Shown: piece after piece, positions 14,407 to 20,388 of the stretch
Position numbering within the stretch: position 1 is the first letter of the stretch
Layout: the number at the start of each line of letters is the position of its first letter
Virus record (IMG/VR): IMGVR_UViG_3300036817_000141
Span: 1 to 30,241 of that record
Source: a virus
Reading direction: 5' to 3' (one strand)
DNA length: 30,241 bases
Notes under the pieces: generated by a model
Told to the model about the DNA's origin: nothing
The model's database searches: none
The model's input: the letters and a program-made list of their open reading frames with translations, nothing else
Program-made: the position numbers and the translations under genes

Positions 14407-14597
14407 TGGCAAGGGGCGTAAACCTTGGCCCACGCTCGCGCGTCGATCCCGCGGGCCGCTTCCCGACCAGGACACCGCGCACCGTGGTGCAGGTGGTCCA
14501 ACGCGGCAAGCGTTACGAGCGGCCGGGCGGACCGACCGGCAGACACGGGAGAGGCCATGGCCGTCACCGGCGCACGCGGCGCGGCAGGGGCCATTAA
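14406..14597 (+). CDS. Basic Arg/Gly/His-rich small protein, 63 aa
   Basis: GAGGAGA (about 14393-14399) precedes ATG 14406 by six bases. The product has a mixed first half (GVNLGPRSRVDPAGRFPTRT, TVVQVVQRGKRYER) and a tail of Arg, Gly and His (TGRHGRGHGRHRRTRRGRGH). The same frame extends back to 14139 as a longer ORF, but the ribosome site and the coupled TAATG favour this start. The RGH-rich tail suggests nucleic-acid contact. Overlaps the next ORF by 41 nt. Confidence 0.6.
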   Translation: MARGVNLGPRSRVDPAGRFPTRTPRTVVQVVQRGKRYERPGGPTGRHGRGHGRHRRTRRGRGH

Positions 14598-14697
14598 TGC
14601 CGCGCGGCAGGCGCAGAGGCTTGTGCAGGCCGCGCACCGCCTTGGGCGGAAAGTTATCCCGCGTGCGGCGCGCTCGCGGGGGCGGCGATCGCGATGA
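14557..14697 (+). CDS. Basic Ala/Arg-rich small protein, 46 aa
   Basis: GGGAGAGG ends a few bases upstream of ATG 14557. The N-terminal 35 residues (GAAGAINAARQAQRLVQAAH) form an Ala-rich amphipathic helix, and the end is IPRAARSRGRRSR. It overlaps the upstream ORF by 41 nt in another frame. Composition is histone H1-tail-like. The 70 bp after it (14698-14767) hold no ORF I can support, apart from a possible ten-codon frame. No family recognised. Confidence 0.55.
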   Translation: MAVTGARGAAGAINAARQAQRLVQAAHRLGRKVIPRAARSRGRRSR

Positions 14698-14767
14698 CCG
14701 CATCGGCTATCGCGGACTCGGCCGTATGACTGGCTCATCGCGGGCTGGCACGCGCTGAGGAGGCAAC

Positions 14768-15478
14768 ATGGCTAGTATGGACATCATCGACCGGGCGATC
14801 GGCAAAGCCCGGGAAATCGACAGAGACGTCGACGAGTTGATCGGCTATCTGCGCGAAGTGGATCGGCGGGTTGATTTCGCCATCAAAGAGAACCGCGAAG
14901 CCGCCAGCGCCTTGAGAAAGGCTGATCGGCTTGTGGACTTTGCCGGCAGGGAAAGCCGCGAGGCAGCGGGCGCAGCACGCGAGGCTGACCGGTTGGTCGA
15001 CTATGCCGGCCACGAGACCCGCGAAGCCGCTGCCGCTCTGACCACCGGCCGGCGTGACGGCGACCGCGATCGCGATGACTATCGCGACGGCCGGCGTGAC
15101 GGCTGGGACGACGACGGTTGGCGCGGCTGGTGGAGTCGCGGCGATGGCTACCTCCGCGACATCGACGATGGCATGCGCCGCATGCGAGACGGCCGCGACG
15201 GACGCGAGTGGGGCGACCGGGTGCGCGGCTACATGGGCGATTTTCGCACCCACCTGCGCGGCTGGCGTGCCGACTGGGACGGCTGGGACGAACGCTATCG
15301 ACCGGTGTTTGACGATTGGGGCCGCCGCTGGGATGCGCTTTATGGGCGCTGGGACGGCCGCGACTGGGGCCGTGACTGGCGCGGGCATGCCGAACCGTTC
15401 CGCCAGATGTATGGCGAATATGACGGTCTGCGCAAACATTGGGACCGCTTCCGCGACGATTTCTGGCGCCGCCGATAA
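14768..15478 (+). CDS. Coiled-coil repeat protein with Trp/Arg/Asp-rich C-terminal half, 236 aa
   Basis: GAGGAGG precedes ATG 14768. Residues 32-94 contain three tandem 21-residue repeats of the form DR(R/L)VD(F/Y)A...REAA, that is three heptads each, so a continuous coiled coil is expected. After a TTGRRDGDRDRDDYRDGRRD hinge, residues 113-236 hold 15 Trp interspersed with Asp, Arg and Gly (RWDGRDWGRDWRGH). The alternating W-x-x-x-W pattern may form an amphipathic rod. Neither half matches a family I know. It sits in the middle of the basic microprotein cluster, and its acidic residues could complement them. Virion role inferred. Confidence 0.8.
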   Translation: MASMDIIDRAIGKAREIDRDVDELIGYLREVDRRVDFAIKENREAASALRKADRLVDFAGRESREAAGAAREADRLVDYAGHETREAAAALTTGRRDGDRDRDDYRDGRRDGWDDDGWRGWWSRGDGYLRDIDDGMRRMRDGRDGREWGDRVRGYMGDFRTHLRGWRADWDGWDERYRPVFDDWGRRWDALYGRWDGRDWGRDWRGHAEPFRQMYGEYDGLRKHWDRFRDDFWRRR

Positions 15479-15502
15479 ACTGATGCTCAAGGAGTGGGGA
15501 AC

Positions 15503-15685
15503 ATGCCGGCGGGTAAACGAGGCAACCGAGGTCGAGTCAAAACGCAGCCATGGGGTTATGACGGCTGGCCGGACGACTGGCGCTCGGCGCGTGAAAGCGG
15601 GCGGAGCGAGAAGGTGCGTCACCGCTCGCCGCGACCAGGCGGCAGGACGGGTCCCGTTATTCAGCGCCGGGACCGGCGCCGATGA
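15503..15685 (+). CDS. Basic Trp/Arg-rich small protein, 60 aa
   Basis: AAGGAG (15489-15494) lies eight bases before ATG 15503; a GTG at 15494 is in frame but overlaps the ribosome site. The product starts MPAGKRGNRGRVKTQPWGYD, continues GWPDDWRSARESGR and ends IQRRDRRR. It is disordered in appearance and strongly basic. It overlaps the nuclease gene by four bases (ATGA at 15682-15685), so the two are co-translated. No family recognised. Confidence 0.65.
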   Translation: MPAGKRGNRGRVKTQPWGYDGWPDDWRSARESGRSEKVRHRSPRPGGRTGPVIQRRDRRR

Positions 15686-16116
15686 GCGGGGCGCAACGGG
15701 CGAAAGGTGCGCGCCTTGAACGCGAGATCGTCGAGCTACATAAGGCGATCGGGGTCGACGCCGAACGCGTACCGCTGTCAGGAGCCAGCCATTACCGGGG
15801 TGGCGGCCATGACGTGGACGTCTACGCGTTCGGCAAGGATGCGCCGTCGTTGGTTGGCGAAATCAAAGGCCGCGCTAAGGGCCAGGGATTTACCATGCTG
15901 GAACGATGGCTCGGCGAGCTCGACCTTTTATTCCTGCGCCGCGATCGCGCGAAGCCTCTTGTTGTGATGACTTGGGACACCTATGAGCGGCTTTTGCAAT
16001 GCACTTCACAAAACGCCAACCCAAGTACCCGACCAAACTTCAAAAACGGGCATCCCGTAAGAACCTCAGGAAAGCCCGGGCCAAACGTAGCAAAGGACGA
16101 CGCTGATGGCGCGTAG
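15682..16116 (+). CDS. PDDEXK-fold nuclease (Holliday-junction-resolvase-like)
   Basis: The 144-aa protein shows the core of a PDDEXK nuclease: an N-terminal helix with Glu (RLEREIVELHKAIG), R-x-P-L-S-G (ERVPLSGASHYRG), a catalytic Asp in GGHDVDVYAF (Asp44/Asp46) and E60-x-K62 in LVGEIKGRAKGQGF. The continuation LERWLGELDLLFLRRDR...PLVVMTW resembles phage resolvase-like endonucleases and archaeal Hjc-type enzymes. It may resolve branched DNA before packaging. The last 40 residues are low in motif content and overlap a second basic ORF (15999-16106) in another frame. Confidence 0.85.
   Translation: MSGAQRAKGARLEREIVELHKAIGVDAERVPLSGASHYRGGGHDVDVYAFGKDAPSLVGEIKGRAKGQGFTMLERWLGELDLLFLRRDRAKPLVVMTWDTYERLLQCTSQNANPSTRPNFKNGHPVRTSGKPGPNVAKDDADGA
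15999..16106 (+). CDS. Lys/Arg-rich microprotein nested in the nuclease gene, 35 aa
   Basis: This frame starts at ATG 15999 inside the 3' part of the PDDEXK gene and ends in a TGATG overlap with the next ORF. The product starts MHFTKRQPKYPTKLQKRAS and ends AKRSKGRR; 16 of 35 residues are Lys or Arg. The ribosome site (GAGCGG) is weak. Support comes from the basic composition shared with adjacent ORFs and the exact coupling to the next start. It resembles a short ribosomal-protein-like basic peptide. Dual coding with the nuclease tail is unconfirmed. Confidence 0.45.
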   Translation: MHFTKRQPKYPTKLQKRASRKNLRKARAKRSKGRR

Positions 16117-16180
16117 AGGCAATGCGATTGTTGTTCCGAGTCTGCGGCGAGGCGGTCGCCGAGGTAGCAGAAGGAGGTAG
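16106..16180 (+). CDS. Arginine-rich microprotein, 24 aa
   Basis: AAAGGA (about 16092-16097) lies eight bases upstream of ATG 16106, which overlaps the preceding TGA. The product starts MARRGNAIVVPSLRRGG and ends SRRR; nine of 24 residues are Arg. The last codons, AGGAGG, double as the Shine-Dalgarno of the next ORF. It shares the MARRG start with the ORF at 16283, suggesting these are related. Likely nucleic-acid binding by charge, which is inference. Confidence 0.5.
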   Translation: MARRGNAIVVPSLRRGGRRGSRRR

Positions 16181-16183
16181 ATC

Positions 16184-16282
16184 ATGAAGGACTGGCAGAC
16201 GGAAGCCGAGAAGATCGAAGAACAGGCCAAAATGCGGCGCGGCCGCCGCGGCTATCGTCGCTCGCACAGAAGGTATCGGTAA
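16184..16282 (+). CDS. Bipartite microprotein: acidic helix plus Arg-rich tail, 32 aa
   Basis: AAGGAGG (16171-16177) is six bases before ATG 16184, the best ribosome site of the cluster. Residues 1-16 form an acidic helix (KDWQTEAEKIEEQAK) and residues 17-32 are MRRGRRGYRRSHRRYR, with nine Arg. A charge-split peptide of this size could tether DNA through its tail and a protein partner through its helix. The stop is contiguous with the next start (TAA then ATG). No family recognised. Confidence 0.6.
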   Translation: MKDWQTEAEKIEEQAKMRRGRRGYRRSHRRYR

Positions 16283-16372
16283 ATGGCACGGCGCGGAAGA
16301 AGGCTGCATATCACGCGTGGCGGACGGCATTTCTTTCCGCGCCGCCGCGGTGGTCGGCGAGGCTATCGCTAA
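16283..16372 (+). CDS. Arginine-rich microprotein, 29 aa
   Basis: Starts directly after the upstream TAA, with AAGG nine bases before the ATG, and ends in a TAATG overlap with the next gene. The product begins MARRGRRLHITRGGRHFF and ends GGRRGYR; 12 of 29 residues are Arg. The RRGYR ending echoes the RRGYR within the 16184 product, so duplication of a short basic module is likely. Protamine-like composition. Confidence 0.55.
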   Translation: MARRGRRLHITRGGRHFFPRRRGGRRGYR

Positions 16373-16791
16373 TGGGATCCGGGCATCGAGGACGTCAGGG
16401 CGAGTGGCCTAAGCTCAACCCTGACACCGGATCGGACGCTCGCAAAGACGGTCGCTGGGACGGCCATGGCCATTTCCTGGCGATGGATATGGTCATGATG
16501 GAGGGCCGCCCCGTCGCCGGGCCGCTGCGCTATGGCACCGAACCGCGGGTCGGGCCGCGCGGCAAAGCGGTTGAGGCCGCCGATTCGATGATGTCGGATC
16601 ACGGCATGGACCGCATTAGCCCGCGCGGCATGGATCCGCAGGGTTGGCCGGTCTGGGACCGGCAACCGCCGTCCGGCCTTGTCTCGACCCATATCCGCGA
16701 AGGCAAACGGCAAGGCAGCGCGGAATTTGATCGCAAGATGGAAGCCAACATGATGGCGGCCGGGCGGGACTCGCACAAGCGTCGTCCCTGA
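16372..16791 (+). CDS. Met/Gly/Asp-rich hypothetical protein, 139 aa
   Basis: The start (TAATG) overlaps the last microprotein, with GGCGAGG about nine bases upstream. It begins MGSGHRGRQGEWPKLNPDTG, has a histidine-rich GRWDGHGHFLAMDMVMMEG, a GMDRISPRGMDPQGWPVWDR segment and a basic end (SHKRRP). Thirteen Met residues in 139 is high. Probably flexible. No family recognised. It is coupled to the next gene by TGATG. Confidence 0.7.
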   Translation: MGSGHRGRQGEWPKLNPDTGSDARKDGRWDGHGHFLAMDMVMMEGRPVAGPLRYGTEPRVGPRGKAVEAADSMMSDHGMDRISPRGMDPQGWPVWDRQPPSGLVSTHIREGKRQGSAEFDRKMEANMMAAGRDSHKRRP

Positions 16792-17255
16792 TGGCGATCG
16801 TCAGTCTGTTGGTTATGCCATACGAGGAACGGTACGGCGCGGAATCGCGGACCGCGATGCCCGAGGCAAAGCGTCAAGTATTCGCTTTCGAGCATATGAT
16901 GGCGCATAGGCAGCTAATGGGCGGCATAGCGTCGTCAACTACCGGGCTGTCGGGATTTTCCGTGCTGCCGTACATGCTCGACCCGGAACAGCAGACCGCG
17001 CAACAAGCAAGTTTGTGGCATCTTAATCACGGTCAGGCGCACCAGGACGCGACACAGAATTTACCGGGATGGTTTGGCTGGTGGGCGCTCGCGACGCCGC
17101 GGCCGGCGACGCAAGTGGGGAGTTTCAAAGATTTTGCCGATAAGAATCTTGCGAGCAAGGCTAGTACCGGATGGTGGACGTTCATCAATCATCAGGAACA
17201 CTACATAAAAAACCAGGTGTTGCCGGCGACGTTCCCCGCGTACCCGTTCTGGTAA
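16791..17255 (+). CDS. Hypothetical virion-region protein, 154 aa
   Basis: Begins MAIVSLLVMPYEERYGAESR and contains LPYMLDPEQQTAQQASLWH, LPGWFGWWALATPRP and TGWWTFINHQEHYIKNQ, ending TFPAYPFW. It is rich in Trp, His and Gln, with no strong membrane segment. Start overlaps the previous stop (TGATG), so expression is coupled. Its 3' 85 nt may overlap the next gene. Position ahead of the GNAT-like gene and the internal virion block suggests a structural role; the family is not recognised. Confidence 0.7.
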   Translation: MAIVSLLVMPYEERYGAESRTAMPEAKRQVFAFEHMMAHRQLMGGIASSTTGLSGFSVLPYMLDPEQQTAQQASLWHLNHGQAHQDATQNLPGWFGWWALATPRPATQVGSFKDFADKNLASKASTGWWTFINHQEHYIKNQVLPATFPAYPFW

Positions 17256-17665
17256 GGCATGTCCGCTCGCCTGAAGATGATGATTGGCTGCGCTCGCTAC
17301 TCAAGCGGCGCTACGGCGACAATTACGACGCCATCAACACCGAGCTATGGTTTCATCACGTCTGCATTACCAATCCGTTGATTTACTATGCGATCCGTAC
17401 CGACAACGCATTTCTCATGTGCGGACTGCGCTGCGCGCCATGGACGCCCAATGAATTTGAGGTGGTCATCAACTTGGCGGTTGCCGAAGAAGGTCACGCT
17501 TTCGAACTGATAAAGCTGTTCCGCGAGTCGGTCGCGTGGGGCAAGCGCCGCAATGCGACGACATGGCTGTTTTATTCCGATCTAGATCGCGATTTTGCGC
17601 CGCTGATGAAACGGCTAGGCGCGCGCGAGCAACCACGGTTCACGATGCGGCTCAAGGAGGACTGA
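17171..17665 (+). CDS. GNAT-like acetyltransferase-fold protein, 164 aa
   Basis: From about residue 27 the product reads VLVRHVRSPEDDDWLRSLLK, then INTELWFHHVCITNPLIYYA, NEFEVVINLAVAEEGHAFEL and FRESVAWGKRRNATTWLFYS, ending LGAREQPRFTMRL. This strand-helix order and the final 'G...Y/RFT..L' strand resemble GNAT proteins found among phage structural genes. I see no clear acetyl-CoA pyrophosphate loop, so catalysis is doubtful. The only ATG or GTG starts in frame (17171, 17174) create an 85-nt overlap with the upstream gene; AAGG lies ten bases before. The start is uncertain. Confidence 0.6.
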   Translation: MVDVHQSSGTLHKKPGVAGDVPRVPVLVRHVRSPEDDDWLRSLLKRRYGDNYDAINTELWFHHVCITNPLIYYAIRTDNAFLMCGLRCAPWTPNEFEVVINLAVAEEGHAFELIKLFRESVAWGKRRNATTWLFYSDLDRDFAPLMKRLGAREQPRFTMRLKED

Positions 17666-17666
17666 A

Positions 17667-18011
17667 ATGGCAGGCGGCGGCGGTTCAACGCCATTCGGGC
17701 CGGTCGGGCCTAATCCGCAGCAATGGGGCCAGCAAGTCGGCGCCAACAGCGCGGCACGCACGCAAGCGGCCTATAGTGACCTTGGCATGTCGAGCAGCGG
17801 ACCGGGCAGTCCGGAAAGCACCGACATCCAGGCGGGCAATACTCGGGCCCAGCTCGGTGCAGGCCAACTTGGTCTTGCCGAGGACCAGGCGTCGCTACAG
17901 CAGCAACAGCAATATAATCAACTCAAGGGCCAGCAAGCGACGAGTCTCGGCGGTCTCGCCGGAGCTTTTACCGGCGGCGGTGGCGGCGGCGGCGGGACGA
18001 CGCTTTATTAA
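17667..18011 (+). CDS. Gly/Gln-rich protein, first copy of a tandem pair, 114 aa
   Basis: Starts MAGGGGSTPFGPVGPNPQQW and ends LGGLAGAFTGGGGGGGGTTL-Y. The middle holds a helical Gln-rich stretch (LAEDQASLQQQQQYNQLKGQ). A good AAGGAGG is a few bases upstream. The next gene repeats the same plan, so this is a duplication. Such short Gly-ended proteins precede the large internal virion proteins in this phage and are likely minor virion proteins, which is inference. Confidence 0.75.
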   Translation: MAGGGGSTPFGPVGPNPQQWGQQVGANSAARTQAAYSDLGMSSSGPGSPESTDIQAGNTRAQLGAGQLGLAEDQASLQQQQQYNQLKGQQATSLGGLAGAFTGGGGGGGGTTLY

Positions 18012-18022
18012 CGAGGTAGGTC

Positions 18023-18352
18023 ATGGCAGGCGGCGGCGGATATAGCGTTCCCTTTGCCGGGCCCAACCCGGCACAGGAATATCAATATCTCAATCAACAA
18101 GGCACGCTCGGCGCCATGGGCCAGGCGGCGGGCACCGGCATGGGCCCGGGAACCGGCGAGGCGTTGCAGATCGGCGCCGCCGGCCAGCGCGCGGCGACGC
18201 AGACAGCTGGGACCGTGATGCAGGAGGACGCGCTACAGAACCAGGCCAACGCGCTCAATATGCAGGCAAAGGGCCAGCAGATCGGCGGTCTTGGCGGCCT
18301 CGCCGGTTCTTTCGGCGGCGGTGGCGGTGGCGGCGGGACAAGCTTGTATTGA
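18023..18352 (+). CDS. Gly/Gln-rich protein, second copy of the tandem pair, 109 aa
   Basis: Starts MAGGGGYSVPFAGPNPAQEY and ends GGLGGLAGSFGGGGGGGGTS-LY, matching the upstream gene at both termini (MAGGGG..PF.GPNP..., GGLAG.F..GGGGGGG.T.LY) while the centre has diverged (QTAGTVMQEDALQNQANALN). The leader GAGGTAGGTC before its ATG is nearly the same as the leader before the next gene (GAGGTAGGCC). The pair arose by tandem duplication. Confidence 0.75.
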   Translation: MAGGGGYSVPFAGPNPAQEYQYLNQQGTLGAMGQAAGTGMGPGTGEALQIGAAGQRAATQTAGTVMQEDALQNQANALNMQAKGQQIGGLGGLAGSFGGGGGGGGTSLY

Positions 18353-18360
18353 GGTAGGCC

Positions 18361-20388
18361 ATGGCGGTCGCCGGTACGCAGGACACCGGGTTTCTGGATG
18401 CGTCGGAGAATCCGATCGACACCAGCGGCGGCGGCTTCTATGACCCGACGCTAGGCGGCCAGGTTTATTCGCCCGCATCGATGCTGACGGATCCCACCCT
18501 CGGCATGGGCGGCGGATTTGGCGGGTTCGATCCCAATGCATTTAGTGGCGAAACCCCGCAAGCGGCGTTCGCCCCGCAAGCAACCATGTTTGACGCGAGC
18601 CAACTCGGCGGCGTCGACAGTACCCAAGGCCAGCAGCAGCAGAGCCAAAGTCAAACCGGGCAGAACCAGCCGGCGGCGGACCGTTCGCAGACCGTCTCCG
18701 ACCAGATGAATTTAACCCGGCTGCGTAATCAGCAGCCGACCCAGCTGCGCCAGGCGGGGTTTGGCCTGGAAAGCCTCGCCAAGCAGGCAACGCCCCAAAC
18801 GACACAAGGCCAGGGCTGGCCGAGCATTACCCAAGAACAGCGGCGCAATGCGCTCGCAGGCGCCCAGGCACAAACCCCGTTCAGTGCTCGCTTCCAAGGC
18901 GTGCCCGGCGCTCAGACACCGGACCAGGGCGCGCGCATGAACACGAGCGTTGCGCCCAATGTCACGCCTGGCCAGGTCGTCAACGATCCGTTTGGCACCG
19001 GCGGCCAGGCGCAGCAAGTACCGCCAACCGGACGGGCACCGCTCCAATCGGGACCGGTGCTAACGCCAAGTCGCGCGCCAAAGCCGGGTCTCCTGCAAGG
19101 CGGCACCGCCCAGCAGCCGACGGCGCAGACGCCGCAAACGACGCCATCGCGCACCGCACAGCCGCAAGCCCGCACGCCGATGGAACGCATGGCGGCGCAG
19201 ACCGCGAATGCGCTGCACCAAATGGGTATCCCCTCGCCGCTCGCCGAGATCATCGCCCGCTTTCTCGGTCAGATGATGGGCGGCGGTATGGGCGGCCGCG
19301 GCGGCATGCCGTTCGGCGGCGACCGGTTTGGTCGCGGGCGCGGCCGGTTCGGCGGCCGGGGTGGCTTCCCGTTCGGCGGTTTCCCGTTCGGCGGCCAGCA
19401 ATTCCAAGGCGGCGAGGACGGCGAGGGCGCAACCGGACAGGACGGGACAGAACAGCAGCAGCGGGATACCTCTGCGCAGCCTGCTCCGGGACAAAATGAC
19501 TCAAGTGCGTATCCGCCCGGGACACCGGAACCGGACATGGCGGGCACCGAAAACCTCACGCCGGAAGAACGCCAAAGCGTTTATGACGCGCAAAAGCGCG
19601 GGCTGGCCAACATGCCGACGGGCTCGAGTTCCGATCGCGAGCCAATGCCGGGCAGCACCCAGGACACCAATCCGGAAACGCGGCCGGACGTACAGGGATT
19701 GCGTCAGCCTGGCGGTGCCATTCCCTCTATCCAGCGCCAGCGGCAAGCCGCTATCCCGCCAACGGCGCAGCGCGGCGTGCCGCAAAAACCAGCGACTCCG
19801 CCGGTCGCACCGCCCGGCGAAACCCAACCGACACCGGGAACGATAACCCCCGACCCGATTCCGCCGCCGAACTCGTCGCAAGGCATCGGCGCCATACCGC
19901 GCCAGGTCTCGGCGGCCGGCACACCGCGGCCGGCGCACTATACCGGGACCGTGGAAATTGGCGGTCAGACATTCCGCTACGGGACCGGCGGCGGGCGAAC
20001 GTCAAGCCTGCCGTACGGAACCTACTATCTGCACCCGGGCGCCATCGGACCGATCGGCCGCCGCATCGGCGCCATTGCCGGCATCTCTGACAGCAACAAT
20101 CCGGGCAACAATACCGTAAATGATCCGCTGCGCTTGGGCGGTGCTGGCGATCATCGTCGCATCGGCGTTGAACTCCATCCATCGCGCTCCGGCTACACCA
20201 ACGGCTGTTTTGGTATCATGGGCAACTGGTCTGCGTTCAATAGCGCGTTCCAGAATGCCGCGCGCCAAGGCCAATTGCGCCTGACCATACGGCCGGACGG
20301 ATCGGCATCGATCGCACCTGCGGGCGTGCAAACGGCGCGGCGATCGACACCGCTTCTTGAGGCTGGCGTTTCGGGATTTTCGCCATGA
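18361..20388 (+). CDS. Large virion protein with RGG/FGG region and C-terminal L,D-transpeptidase-like domain, 675 aa
   Basis: Residues 1 to about 510 are Gln/Pro/Gly-rich and disordered, with an Arg-Gly-Phe core near 305-350 (GGDRFGRGRGRFGGRGGFPF). The last 150 residues are ordered: GTVEIGGQTFRYGTGGGRTS, LPYGTYYLHPGAIGP, then H606-x9-C616 in ELHPSRSGYTNGCFGIMG. A His followed about ten residues later by (S/T)-N-G-C is the catalytic arrangement of L,D-transpeptidase and Tlde1/DUF2778-type murein enzymes. The domain probably cuts or remodels cell-wall peptide bridges during DNA entry. It is preceded by GAGG, and overlaps the next gene by ATGA. Confidence 0.7.
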   Translation: MAVAGTQDTGFLDASENPIDTSGGGFYDPTLGGQVYSPASMLTDPTLGMGGGFGGFDPNAFSGETPQAAFAPQATMFDASQLGGVDSTQGQQQQSQSQTGQNQPAADRSQTVSDQMNLTRLRNQQPTQLRQAGFGLESLAKQATPQTTQGQGWPSITQEQRRNALAGAQAQTPFSARFQGVPGAQTPDQGARMNTSVAPNVTPGQVVNDPFGTGGQAQQVPPTGRAPLQSGPVLTPSRAPKPGLLQGGTAQQPTAQTPQTTPSRTAQPQARTPMERMAAQTANALHQMGIPSPLAEIIARFLGQMMGGGMGGRGGMPFGGDRFGRGRGRFGGRGGFPFGGFPFGGQQFQGGEDGEGATGQDGTEQQQRDTSAQPAPGQNDSSAYPPGTPEPDMAGTENLTPEERQSVYDAQKRGLANMPTGSSSDREPMPGSTQDTNPETRPDVQGLRQPGGAIPSIQRQRQAAIPPTAQRGVPQKPATPPVAPPGETQPTPGTITPDPIPPPNSSQGIGAIPRQVSAAGTPRPAHYTGTVEIGGQTFRYGTGGGRTSSLPYGTYYLHPGAIGPIGRRIGAIAGISDSNNPGNNTVNDPLRLGGAGDHRRIGVELHPSRSGYTNGCFGIMGNWSAFNSAFQNAARQGQLRLTIRPDGSASIAPAGVQTARRSTPLLEAGVSGFSP

